From positions 9,780,723 to 9,844,722 of the forward strand of contig NC_080165.1 in the NCBI RefSeq assembly GCF_950295315.1: DNA of 64,000 nt, written 5' to 3'. Shown here one piece after another: positions 45,431-56,707 of the stretch (the first letter of the stretch is position 1; each line of letters opens with the position of its first letter). This DNA comes from Erinaceus europaeus (Eukaryota; Chordata; Mammalia; Eulipotyphla; Erinaceidae). The notes beneath the pieces were generated by a model. The model did no database searches. It was not told where the DNA came from and saw only the letters and a list, made by a program, of their open reading frames with translations. A program made the position numbers and the translations under genes.

Positions 45431-47102
45431 TTACCTATAGCATAGTAAAATTATCTCCTATACAGATAAACATCTTTACATTAATCTCTGCCTCTTTTAG
45501 TTTTAAAAGAAAGTATTCATAAAACTTAGCATTTGGTAATGATTCTTTAATGTTTATTTTTACATATTACTGACTTTGTCTTATTTTAAAACTTGTAAGA
45601 AAAATTATCTAGTCTCTGAAAGACAAAGTATATGCTTTCTGAGAATACAGAAATGCATAGCTCAGTGGTAGGGTTATAAAGGTCAGCAAATGAATGATTT
45701 TTGTATTCACTTATTTACATGTATTGCTTGTGTGAGATGAGTATTGGAAGTCATCACTGTACATAACATGTAGAGGTAGGTTAATAGTTAGATCATTCCT
45801 GCACAGCCACCTAGTATTGACTTCATGATATTCAGGCAGCTACTTCAGACTTCTGAGAGCACTACTAAATTTCACTACTTACTGTATGTTTATAGAACAT
45901 AAAAAGCTCCATTAAAATAATAGAATCTTGGTGTTGCAAAAAAAAAAACCATTAGGTCAAACTTTTTATTTTTCTCTCTTAGTAGGTGGTAGGGGATGAT
46001 ATAATCATATTCTAAAGCCATTTGCCTAAGGTTTTATTTTTGTCCCAATTATATAAACTATATTGTAGTTATTTAAATTCTAGCAGAACTATATAAATAT
46101 ACTGTGTGTCCATGTCTATATTATCTTTCCGCTTAAGCTGGAACATGATGCTGAATCAGAGAAAACAGATACAAAACCACTCATTAACAGAGTCTTATAT
46201 CCTCTGTCACCATAGAAACATTCACTAGAAATTCATTCTCTACTATAAGGTGAGTCAGCATTCTTACAGAGAGGAAACTATCCCAGGTCTACTTTTCTTG
46301 TTGATTTACTGTCAGTTTCTGTTTGAATTAATTCGACTTTGGGTTGAATACAAAACAGAATCATTTCAGTCTCCCTAATGATTCCTTCAGGGGACTGTGG
46401 CATGTGGTTCACTGCTTAGAGTTAGAGAAAATAAAATTTAAAAAATGATAGATATACTCCCTTAAAACTCATCCTCTTTCTCTCTCTCCAGATCTCAGAG
46501 GTGTAATGAACTATTTTTAGAGGTACAGAAGAACATAGGGATATAGAGAGGGAAAATGGAGTGTTTATAAGGGTGCCGTGTTCAAAGATTCTAGGTTACT
46601 ATCTTGACGTGGACTCTTTCAGTACCATATACCATAAAGTAAAGCAAAATTAAGTAGGCTTAAACAAATACTAATTTTGTAGATTAAACCTCTCATTTTG
46701 AAACTGGACAGGATAGTTTAACTTTCTCAAACACTGAAATTCACCCAGACTACTGATGTAGTCATGTAGTCATGATTGCTCATGTTCTTGGACTCTGATT
46801 CCCTTGCTTGCATTCATTTTCCCATCACCTCTCATACTCTCTCTTTCACATATGCTTCTTTAAACCCATCTACCAAACTGTTAAGAACTCTAAAATCACC
46901 CACGTGGAAAAATCTAGGTATAAAGGAATGGAGGTCCATTCAGAAGACAATATCTACTACCAGACATAAGTAGCAGAATTGTCAAAGGGAATCAGTACTT
47001 CAACCTTACGAACATCTGTTTGATAACAAGAAACAGAGGAAAATTTGTCTCCATATAACCCCACCCAATTTCCATATCAATAGAAGTGATAAAATAATAA
47101 CT
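45431..47102. other. No supported feature
   Basis: About 1.7 kb of single-copy sequence, one of the longest repeat-free stretches here. No coding frame above 65 codons. Confidence 0.45.
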
Positions 47103-47273
47103 GGTGGGAGTCAGGGTGGGAATGCAGCTGGTTAAGTGCAATGATGTGAAGCACAAGGACCAGCATAAGGATTCCAGTACAAGCCCAGGCTTCCCACCTG
47201 CAGGGGAGTAGCTTCGCAGGCAGTGAAGCAGGTCTGCAGGTGTCTATCTTTCTCTCCCCCTTTCTGTCTTCCA
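47103..47273 (+). repeat. SINE type A, 3'-truncated
   Basis: Head and CT-rich middle, stopping at 'ctttctgtcttcc'; joined to a type C-like SINE. Confidence 0.85.
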
Positions 47274-47400
47274 GTGACAGTTATCATAATGGTTATGCAA
47301 AGAGACTCTCATGCCTGAGGCTCCTAAGTCTCAGGTTCAGTCCCCTGCACCACCATCAGACAATGGTGAATAATGCTCAAGTAAAAACAAAACAAAACAT
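47274..47400 (+). repeat. SINE type C, well-preserved head
   Basis: 'ataatggttatgcaaagagac', 'catgcctgaggctcc', 'ggttcagtcccctgcacc' (tRNA-like box B) and an A-rich tail. Useful reference for the type C head. Confidence 0.75.
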
Positions 47401-47595
47401 ATAAATACACATAAACATATGTAATATAATAAAATCTCAAACATATTTGACAGAAATATACAGAAGTTAAAATTATAAAGGTAAAGATATGTGTGTACCA
47501 TTAAAAATAATAAATATAGAACATGTATTAATAGGATCATATTATAAACATTCAGTAGGTTTAATGTGGCCATAAAAAATGTATATATTTTCAAA

Positions 47596-48467
47596 GATCA
47601 CCTGAGGCTTCCACAAGAGGAGACTGGGACTACTTTGGGAGCCCACCAAGTCACCAGTGAGTAAAAACACATGTGGCTCATGGACAGAGAGGAGCCTAAG
47701 GAGAGAGACTCCTGGGGCTAAAGCCCGTATCTACTCCCAAGTGGCTGGTAACAGTCCAGCAGTTTTCCAGTTGAGAAGCCACCTCCAGCCTGTTTCACCA
47801 ACAAAGACACTGCTGAAAGAAGGAGAAAACTCCCCTAAGACTTACCAAATGCAACTGGGAGTCTCCATTTTCTACTGCCCTCAGAGGCTGGAGCAGCAGG
47901 GGGGAGTACCTGTGCTGACATTTGGAGCAGAAAACTGACCAGGAGAAAATCTATACCTCAGTGTTCTAGCAGTGGGGCTGTATAGTGGGAACCTTTGCAC
48001 ATTGTCCTCCTGATGATAACATGGTGCATAATTGCCTCAGAACCTACAGACTATAAATGGGACTCATTTATAAATTCACAGGGCCCAGCTATGCTACCTG
48101 GCTTGGCATAAAAGCCGAATTGAGCCTAGAGGTTTGGATCCTTGGGGTGTAGGAGTCTCTTTGCCTAACCACTGTGATATTTCCCCCCACCCCGTTTTAT
48201 CTCTTGGTCAGGAGTGAGTGATTAACATAAAAAAATCTACTTATAGGTAGAAATCCCTCAGGCTCCCATAGCCTACAGGGAAGAAAAAGAATAAAAAGGG
48301 CTTTAACAGCCACTGTGCTTCAATTCAGGGATTGAGATAACATTGAAACAACTGCAATTTCCACAACTGTGAACTCTTTAAGAACTTTATTTAGACACAA
48401 GTCATTCCAGGCAAGAGTGACCAATGGACTGAAGAGTGCTGAGAGAAGGAACTCGTAACACACTATA
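47596..48467 (+). promoter_or_regulatory. L1 5'UTR
   Basis: Non-coding 870-bp leader preceding an L1 ORF1, shared with 15,170-17,110 once the Vingi there is set aside. Mammalian L1 5'UTRs hold the internal promoter; I see no defined element. Bases about 48,130-48,195 match the head of SINE type C in reverse (see findings). Confidence 0.78.
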
Positions 48468-49425
48468 ATGATGGTTAAACCAAGAAGAAACATTGGAGAA
48501 AAGTACCAGAATAAAGGTCCAGGTAAAAGCCCCCCCAAAGGTAGAAACAAGAAGAATGAGATCAGCATCCAAACTCTAGTTGGGGAATTAGTTATAGGAG
48601 TGAGGAATGAGTCAGAAATAATTGTCGTCAGAAATGCAAAAACAACAAATAAGACTCTGAAAGACAGCACTAGCTATCTCAAGGTAATTAGAGAGCTGAA
48701 AGCTGAAATAGCTGGGCTAGCTGAACAATCTACTAAAGTATCAGAACAGGGTAACAAAATCGCTGAGCTACAGAAAACAACAGAAGGGAGAACAGAAAAA
48801 ATGAGGCAGAAAACAGAATTGGCAAGATTGAGGATGAATTAGAGAAAACTAAGAGGTAAAAAATCTCAAAAAGAGATTAAAAGATACTGAAAACAACAAC
48901 AGAGACATATGGGATGACTTCAAAAGAAATAATATATGCATTATAGGCTTACCAGATGAAGAAAGAGAGGGAAGGGAAGAAAGGCTTCTACAGGGCATAA
49001 TAGATGAGAACTTCTCTGGTCTACACAACATCAAAGACATAAAGGTTCAAGAAGCCCAGAGGGTCCCAAACATAATTGATCCAGACTTAAAGACATGAAG
49101 ACACATCATATTTATAATGTGGAAAGGAATAAGGTTAAAGAAAGTATCCTGGAGGCTGCAGGAGAAAAACAAAGAGTCACTTACAGAGGAAAACCCATAA
49201 GATTAGCAGAAGATTTCTCCACACAAACACTTAAGGCCAGAAAATTATGACAAGGTATCTATTGAGTGCTCAAACAGAAAGGCTTTCAACTAAGACTACT
49301 GTATCCTGCTAGACTGTCATTCAGACTAGATGAAGGCATAAAAACCTTCTCAGAGAAGCAGCAGTTTAAAGAATCAACTATCACCAAGCTTGCCCTAAAA
49401 GAAGTTCTGAAAGTTCTCCTATAAA
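48468..49425 (+). pseudogene. L1 ORF1, broken
   Basis: ATG at 48,468 opens a 124-codon frame with the MVKPRRN start shared with 17,111. It is lysine/glutamate-rich with heptad-like spacing (coiled coil, residues about 65-120). After a frameshift, RRM-like sequence ('YALLAYQMKKEREGKKGF' region, about 48,940-49,090) and a C-terminal domain region (to about 49,420) follow with several stops. Intact ORF1 is roughly 300-plus residues in mammals. Function known for the family: trimeric RNA-binding chaperone. This copy cannot make it. Confidence 0.82.
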
Positions 49426-49469
49426 CAATCAGATCACCATAAATATGCCATATATCAGAACACTCTAAA

Positions 49470-50025
49470 AACCTATAATAATGGCATTAAAATATCTTCA
49501 ATCTATGATATAAAAAATGTCAATGGCCTGAATTCACCTATTAAAAGGCACAGAGTAGGAAGATGGATCAGAAAACAAAACCCAACCATATGTTGTCTGC
49601 AGGACTCCTGCCTAACTCAACAAGACAAACACAGACTCAGAGTGAAAAGATGGAAAACTATCATACAAGCCATTAGACCACAAAAAGGGCAGCTATGCTC
49701 ATATCTGACATGATAGACCTTAAAACAAATAAAATTTAAAAAGATGGGGATGGGCATTACTTACTACTCAGAGGATCAATCAATCAAGATGACATAATGA
49801 TTATCAACATCTATGCACCCAAGGAGAGGCCATCTAAATACATCAAACATCTACTGAAAGAGTTACAACAATATATTAATAGCAACACAGTAATAATAGG
49901 ATACTTCAATACCCCACTTTATCAACATGACATATCATCCAGGCAGAAAATAAAGAAATAAACAAAGGAACTAAATGAACAGATAGACAAACCAGAACTG
50001 CTGGACATTTTCAGTGTAAAAATGG
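49470..50025 (+). pseudogene. L1 ORF2, endonuclease part only
   Basis: Sense sequence encodes, in pieces, the N-terminal apurinic-like endonuclease of L1 ORF2: 'INGLNSP'-like start near 49,525, 'RGSINQDDIMIINIYAPKE' (about 49,770) and 'NSNTVIIGYFNTPL' (49,880). In the last, the family's catalytic GDFN Asp is replaced by Tyr. 'SSRQKI' follows at 49,935. Stops and a frameshift break it. The frame ends near 50,025, where sequence jumps to the 3'UTR; reverse transcriptase is missing. Confidence 0.82.
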
Positions 50026-50029
50026 TGAT

Positions 50030-51340
50030 TTCACCATTTTGAGCCCATTTTGGATGGAGCTTGAAGAAATCATGATAAGTGAAATAAGTCAGAAGCAGAA
50101 GGATGAATGTGGGATGATCTCATTCACAGGCAGAAGATGAAAAACAAGATGAGAAGAGAAAACACTAAGCAGAACTTGGACTGGAGTTGGTGTGTTGCAC
50201 CAAAGTCAAAGACTCTGGTTATGTCAGAGTTGAGAATAGGACTAGAAAGCTGGATCAGGGCAGAGAGCAGCTTCCTAATGTGGGAAAAGTATATAATTAC
50301 CTTTAACTGTAAACCTACCAATCTGACCTAGGGTCCCTGTCTATTTGTATTTAGCAGAGGAGTCTCTTCAACCTCTGCATCCCTGTAGGTCTGAGCTGAC
50401 AGTCTTTGGTCATGGCTAGGAACATTCTAGGCTGCATTTCTTTCAGAACTAGTTTTCCTAGAGAGACAGAGTGTATTGATCCAGCCTCTCTTCAGAGAGT
50501 GAGGCAGTTTCTACCATTGCTTTTCTACATTGAGCACAATGTCCTGTAGAGGTACACAGAGGGTTTATGGTGTTGTTTCTGATGGAGATGACCAGTGATG
50601 ACAAAGACAGGGATCTAGGCCCATCATATGTGTGTGGGCATCCCAGGATTCCCTGACTGGAGCCCCAGATCATAGAGGGGCCTGGTAGTGACCAAAAGGG
50701 CCATCGTTAAAGTGTGCTGGTCTCTTGCCCTTATCCACTTTGTAGTCCTTATATTATCTCACAAGGTTAGTCTTAGAGTGATTGAGGGAAGTGAAACAGG
50801 AAGTGAGGTGAGGAGAGTTACTAAGCCTAACTAGAAAATATTTGATTAAGTACTTTATGGTGTCTTTTTTAGGTCTTTCTACTTACTTGCTGCAATTACT
50901 GAGTCAATGCAAATTATTGCATACTTTTACTTTAAGGTATATATTTTCCCCTAACTTATGGATACATGTGCACTTGTGCCCTATCTTATGGGACCTGATC
51001 TATATTTAGGTTCTGTAACTTTGTTAAAAAGTGCACCACCTGGAATGGAACTAAGGAGTCCTATGAGATAGGAAAGGTCTCCCAGAGTAATGGAGCTGGA
51101 GTGTTAACTTCCCAGCCCTGACATCTCTGGACACAATCTGAAGTGAAATGTGTGGAGGTGGCACTGATTTCCTTGATTTGGTTGAGCTCAGCAGATGCAG
51201 TATCAAATAGTGTGGATCAAGAGAAGCATGAAAGAAAACAAGCAAAGCCCCAAAGGTACCGGGACTGGGAGAAATACAGATTTTTCAGAGAATGAGAAAG
51301 GTTCTTTGCTGTCTTAGAGTTTAAGAAGGCATGAAATAAT
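50030..51340 (+). mobile_element. L1 ORF2 end and 3'UTR, sense
   Basis: Begins with the L1 3' block 'ccattttggatggagcttgaag' (compare 52,285), then 'ggagttggtgtgttgcaccaaag'. A 3'UTR arm follows (50,222-50,440), then the spacer shared with 37.9-39.08 kb. It stops near 51,340, before the terminal part. Confidence 0.85.
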
Positions 51341-51534
51341 TATTATAAGCAAGTTTTTTGGGAACTTGGTTTACTTTGAAAATCCCGTAGTAAGGATTTA
51401 TTGTACCATACAAGACCTCACCATGATTTATGTCATTTAATGCTATTTACAGGCAACTCTAACTTAGATACTGACAGGACCAGCTGCTTCTGTTCTCCCT
51501 GGTCTAATATTATAGATGATTTAGTATTTAAAAA

Positions 51535-51690
51535 AAACAGTTATTATTAGAAATGCATTAATAATTTAAGACCAGTATTAGCATTCAATCAGTTTACAAA
51601 TTTGATACCTCAAGTGCTTAGATTAAAGGAATATATATTCAGAACTGAAATCTATGAATTTAAAAGCTTGAGACATTCAATTTATTTTCC
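51535..51690 (+). repeat. Unclassified sequence repeated at 35.4 kb
   Basis: Second copy of the block at 35,418: 'attcaatcagtttacaaatttg', 'aagtgcttagattaaagg', 'ttcagaactgaaatcta'. Roughly 75-80% alike by eye. Confidence 0.65.
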
Positions 51691-52470
51691 CCCTCTCAGA
51701 CAAGAGGCTAGTAACCAAAATATATAAAGAGATCACCAAATTTAGAAACAAAAAAGAAAATGACTTAATTCAAAAGTGGAGAGAGGATCTGAACAGAATA
51801 TTCACTACAGAAGAGTTACCAGAAGCCAACCAACATGAAAAATTGTTCCAAGTCACTGTCTGTCAGAGAAGTGCAAATAAAGACAACAATGAGAGAGAGA
51901 CCACCTCACCCCTGTGAGAATGCCATACATAAGAAACAACAATTGCTGGAGAGGCTGTGGGGAAAAAGGAACCCTCCTGAACTGCTGGTGGGAATATAAA
52001 TTGGTCCAACCCCTGTGGAGAGCAGTCTGGAGAACTCTCACAAGGCTAGAAATGGAACTTCCTTATAACCCAGAAATTCCTTTCCTCGGGATATATCCTA
52101 AGGAATCAAACACACCCATCCAAAAATATATGTGTACACCTCTGTTCATAGCAGCACAATTTATAATAGTCCAAACCTGGAAACAACCCAGGTGTCCAAC
52201 AAAAGATGAGTGACTGAGAAAGTTGTGGTCTATATACACAATGGAATACTACTCAGCTATTAAGAATAATGAATCCACCTTCTCTGACCCATCTTGGATG
52301 GAAATTGAAGGAATCATATTAAGTGAGATAAGCCAGAAAGAGAAGGTTGAGTATGGGATGATCTCACTCATAAATACAAGTTGAGAAAGAATAACAGAAA
52401 GGGAAACACAAAATAGAATTTGACTGGGTTTGTAATATTGCACCAGAGTAAAAATCTCTGGTTGGGGGGG
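51691..52470 (+). mobile_element. L1 ORF2 end and 3' region, sense
   Basis: Well-preserved block: 'caaaagtggagagaggatctg', 'tgctggagaggctgtgggg', 'gaacccttctgaactgctgg'-like, 'atatatcctaaggaatcaaac', 'caatggaatactactcagc' and 'gaatttgactgggtttgtaat', ending in a G-run. The 99-codon frame over it is partly ORF2 C-terminal sequence. Confidence 0.88.
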
Positions 52471-52589
52471 AGGTAGATTTTCAGCTCTACTCCACATGGT
52501 TGGTGATAGGGACACAGACCATTGATGGTGAAAATGTAGTTAACATATACTCCTATTAACTTATAATGTCCATATGATTTTACTGGGTG

Positions 52590-52660
52590 AGCCATCTTAC
52601 AGAGAGAGAGAGAGAGAGAGAGGGACAAAGAAAGAGAGCAAAACACTACAGAACCAAAGC
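52590..52660 (-). repeat. (GA)n with possible type C SINE end
   Basis: AGAG run then 'gagcaaaacactacagaacc'. Confidence 0.45.
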
Positions 52661-53439
52661 TGGGGGCCATTACACAACTAGATCATGAGAACAGCAAAGC
52701 AATCAACTTCACAAGTAAGCTCTATCATCAGCCCTTAAATTCTAAGTTTTTAATATATGCTTATCCCACATTAGCATTTATCACTTTGAAACTCATTCCA
52801 ACTCATTAGGAAGTCACAAAACTTACTACCTCCATCATCATTCTTAGTTGTGATATGAGACAATAGATACTGGAATTATACCCCTATCATCTTGTAAAAT
52901 TCTATCGAGTCACTACTAAACAAACAGTAGTTTTTTTAAAACTGGTCTTAGAATAGTGGTAATGTTAGAAAATATGATTCTTCTGCGGTACTGAAAAAAA
53001 TAGCTTAGCTAGGGAGTCAAGATTCAGTGGATGATATTTCTCTGCCCTGTTCAATGTCCCAGACATTTTTAAAAAGGTTATGTAGAGAATTTATTAAATG
53101 TAAAAATACCTTGCTTCTATAAGGAGATCTCTAATTATATTTCAATTGAAATTCAAATGAAATACAGAAATTAGCAAGTAATTTTTTAAAAATTGCATAA
53201 CTCTTAAAGTTTTCTTTTTGTGCAGTCATACACCTTACATTTATTAAGGTGTAAAAAATAAAAGGAAAACTCATGAGGTAAAGAAACCCCACATTTTCTA
53301 TAAATGGTCACTTACCTCTGAGCATCTAAGGGAATGCCTTGTCCCTAAATCCTAATTTAATGTACATCTTAAGGGTTCTCATGACCATCAATTTACAGTG
53401 CTTCTTGTCTAATGGAATATATAGTTCCCAAGATGGGTT
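52661..53439. other. No supported feature
   Basis: Single-copy in the window. Confidence 0.4.
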
Positions 53440-53618
53440 CTTTAAAGTGTAAGCATAATGGTATACAGAAGGGTCAGCAGAAAGTTCATCCAATATAGCA
53501 GGTTCCTTAACATGCAAGAGCCCCAGGGTTCAGTGTTGGGACCACATGAGAGCACCATTAATAGCACCAGGGCAGAATTCTATGGAGATGGGAAAAGTGA
53601 TCTAGTTTCTGTCCCTCT

Positions 53619-53680
<62 letters not shown>

Positions 53681-53700
53681 CTCTCTGTCTCTCATCTAAA
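53440..53700 (+). repeat. SINE type C with expanded (CT)n
   Basis: Body 'gttccttaacatgcaagagcc', 'agggttcagtgttggg', then a CT run at about 53,617-53,678 and a short A-rich end. Confidence 0.6.
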
Positions 53701-54154
53701 TAATGCAGAAATGTAAGCTCAGGGAGTCTAGATAGATACAGAAAGGCACAGAGAGATTATAATATACATGCCAGACTCTAAGTTTATTGCCCTATGTTGC
53801 AAACAGAAAGAGAAGAAATAAAACCAGCTTAAAAACTAATAGCAAAAGAAATATAAATGAAATGCTTAAGGCTTACTGTTCCTTGTCACTGATGAGTGAC
53901 ATTGTCATAAGCATAAAATAATAACCTTTGTATTCTTTATATAAGTTTAATAGTGCTGAAAAATTCAATCTTAGGTGTTCCCATATGATAGAGTTGACCT
54001 AATTGGTCTCCTGTAAAATATATGTGAATGAGTAAATATTTAAAAATGTAAAATAACTTAATCAAACAAACAAATGAGTATGACTCTTATGCACTGCAAC
54101 AGAAGAACAATTTGCCAGATTGGGAAGAAATGGATAAAAGGGTAGGATAAGAAA
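53701..54154. other. No supported feature
   Basis: Single-copy, AT-rich. Confidence 0.4.
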
Positions 54155-54558
54155 TTTCTTTGTTTTTTGAATTTTAATTTATAAAATAGAAATATTGACA
54201 AGACCATAAAATGAGAGAGGTACAATTCCACACAGTTCCCACCAATAGAACTTTAGATCCTGTCCCTTCCCTTGATACCTTTCCTAGTGTTTATCTCTCT
54301 GGGATAAAATATAAAGCAGAACAAACTGTTGACTAACCATGAACCTAAACACTGGAATATTTCAGATGAAGATTTGGGGTCTCTGTTTTGAAGATAGCTA
54401 GTAGGCCTATTTTAGCTATATTCCAAAGGGCCCATGACTATACCAGTTTTTTCCTAAGCCTGACCTCTGAAATGCAGGTGGACCTAAGTTATTGTCTGGG
54501 GAGATAATGACATGACTGGAAAAAGGGTTACAAAGCTGAATCAGGAGAGAGAATAGTT
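54155..54558 (-). mobile_element. L1 3'UTR, antisense, internally deleted
   Basis: Terminal 3'UTR in reverse; jumps from 'tctctgggat' to 'aaaatataaagcagaac', losing about 250 bases present in other copies, and ends at a SINE. Confidence 0.83.
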
Positions 54559-54787
54559 GTTCTTTTTAAAATTTTATTTATTTTCCCTGTTGTTGCCCTT
54601 GTTGTCTTTTTATTATTGTTGTTATTGGTGTTGTTGTTGAAAGGACAGTGAGAAATGGAGAGAGTAGGGGAAGACAGAGGGGGGAGAGAAAGACAGACAC
54701 CTGCAGACCTGCTTCACCGTCTATGAAGCAACTCCCCTGCAGGTGGGAGCCGGGGCCTTGAACTGTGATCATTATGTCTGTCCTTGT
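54559..54787 (-). repeat. SINE type A, head truncated
   Basis: T-rich end, CAACAA complement and body to 'tatgtctgtccttg'. The last head bases are missing at the junction with retroviral sequence. Confidence 0.85.
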
Positions 54788-55150
54788 AGTCATGTGGTCT
54801 AGTGGATGATGTCAGAGTGTGCAGGGGTCCAGATGTTTTTTCCAGGGATTCCTGTAGAAACACAAACAATCTGCTTCCCGTGGTTAACAGGGCATCTGAT
54901 TCTAATTTTTTATAGAAAAAGAGGTTTGGTGCCTTAGCCAACTGAATATTGGAGGGATGTATGTCCTCGTATTTCTTTCTTTAATTAATTGGGCCTAGGC
55001 ATTTGACGGGCCTTCTCAACAGCCATTTGTCTTTGGGGGTAGTAAGGAATGTCTGTGGCATGGGTGATGTTATAAAGGGAAAAATCTTTAAATTGTTGGT
55101 TGACAAAGGCAGGCCTATAGTGGCAAAACGAGATACACCAGTTAAGTGTA
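54788..55150 (-). pseudogene. Retroviral integrase core remnant
   Basis: Minus strand shows the end of a retroviral integrase catalytic core. A 'RPAF..QQF' stretch is followed, after a frameshift near 55,082, by IPYYPQ and a downstream V-E pair, where the family has its catalytic Glu. Another shift leads to 'NIQLAKA' at about 54,945. Stops at 54,986 and elsewhere. Integrase joins viral DNA to the host chromosome; this copy is inert. Resemblance is to betaretrovirus-like (class II) elements. Confidence 0.65.
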
Positions 55151-55916
55151 GAAAAATATGTGAATGTTGTTAATTCACATAAGTTGTATATGGAGGAACT
55201 TCTTATAGTTTAATACTTTATCATATGAGTGGATGCTTCTTCATGTGAAGTTTTTGACATAGTTGTAGTTAATTAATTGTGAAAAAAAAACTTTTAACAA
55301 GTCAGAAGTTTACTATAATTGATAAATCAATGATTATAATTGGTTTAAGAATCTTTATCATTTTGTTTAAAGGTCATCTAATATAGCAGTCTCTACAACA
55401 GGATATTCAGACCAATTTTAGTTAAAATATATATTGATTTTTTAACTGTTTTTACTTTGCACTATAAACAGACTCAGGTTACTTAGAAAGTTAACACATG
55501 TTAGTGACAATGGTTTTACTATTTATAGTGTCAGATTGATGCCAGATCTATTGTGGATTAATTTCCAAGATTAGTTTACAGGGCACTTTTGGCACTTTTT
55601 TTTTGTATTTTGGTTTTGGAGATATATTGTCACATTAAATATTTAGACTTTTACCTTAAATAGTTAGTTAGTTTTTGTAAATTAATTTCACCTTGCCTGG
55701 TAATAATGTAGATTCAATGTTACACTGTTAACCATTAAGTTAATGTTTACCAAACTTGAAATATATCCATAAACATTTAGTTATAACACACAGGAGAAGA
55801 AAAAAATTTGTTATGAAAGCATATCATTGTAAAAAAAAAACTGAATTTTTTCTTTGGACTGTTTCTGGATATCTCCAGAAACCATGGCTGCATCCAGCAT
55901 TTTTATATAAAGTCAA
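55151..55916. other. Unassigned sequence between retroviral fragments
   Basis: AT-rich, about 770 bases; no retroviral motif found on either strand. Confidence 0.4.
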
Positions 55917-56160
55917 TTAAGTTTCAGAGTACTCTGAGCAAAATGGGTCATACAGAAATTTTTGGTCATCCAACACACTCACTGGGTCCTGGGGTACATC
56001 CTGCATCCAGTCCTCTTGCAGTATTTCTTGTTCCTCAGGGATAGCAGCGCCATCATGCGGGTATTGCCGGACATGGCAGGCAGGAAGCCAGACAGGTTTT
56101 GAGTAACTCTGTGGGAAAACACATGCGAAATCCCTCCTCATGGTCAATAGAGGGTCAGGC
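55917..56160 (-). pseudogene. Retroviral integrase C-terminal remnant
   Basis: An open 76-codon minus-strand frame starts with FACVFPQ and PVWLPACHVR, a pattern typical of the DNA-binding C-terminal domain of betaretrovirus-like integrases. An acidic stretch follows to a stop at 55,917. It lies upstream, in element orientation, of the integrase core at 54.8-55.15 kb, the reverse of the normal order. Confidence 0.6.
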
Positions 56161-56261
56161 TAACATGTCTATCTCGGTAAGGAGTCTTGGCGCTCCTCCT
56201 ACTGGCGTATGAAGCCACTTGAGAACCCCATAGTTCTGCCACAGTGCCCCCACTACTGTGG

Positions 56262-56348
56262 GGGTGGAGTTCGAATGAGGTGCATGTCTTGGAGGGCCTG
56301 GTTAGCCCTTTCCAGTGTCAAGGAGGCTTCAGGAGTTAACATATGTTT
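56262..56348 (-). pseudogene. Possible retroviral RT connection fragment
   Basis: Minus-strand stretch reading LTPEASLTLERANQALQDMH, reminiscent of the region after the RT thumb in class II retroviruses. Only about 28 codons, so tentative. Confidence 0.4.
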
Positions 56349-56379
56349 TGAGGAGGGCTGTTTGTTTGGGCCACATGGA

Positions 56380-56675
56380 GCTAGCAAAATGGCCGCCTCC
56401 TGCTATGCGCAGCGACCCTCCTCCATGTCCGCAGGTGAAGGGGCTAAGAGAACGAGGGACGGAAGAAGTAGGGCTTTTATGGGAGAAAGTCGGGACAGGA
56501 TTGGCTAGGAAACAAGGCCCTCAGGGATAGGATCACAGCTCTCACAGGAGGGGGAGGAGCAAACAAGGCATTCCGTGATAGGATAACAGTTCTTGCGGGA
56601 ATGGGAAGGAGTAAACAAGACACTCCAGGATTATATTATCAACTATTATATTATTGACAGTGCCCTGAGGGGACA
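56380..56675 (-). promoter_or_regulatory. LTR-like GC-rich block
   Basis: On the minus strand it starts TGTCCCC (56,675), has two short repeats of 'cctatc' context, a TATA-like 'ccataaaag' (about 56,482) and CpG-bearing sequence after it. Could be part of an LTR of the adjacent retroviral remnant; not related to LTR family 1. Confidence 0.4.
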
Positions 56676-56707
56676 ACATGGTGGATGTGACCTCATCTGC
56701 ATAATTT

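Noticed and set aside
48320..48670. 116-codon hydrophobic frame antisense to L1 ORF1
   Set aside because: Shadow of the lysine- and glutamate-rich sense frame; hydrophobic only because it is the complement.
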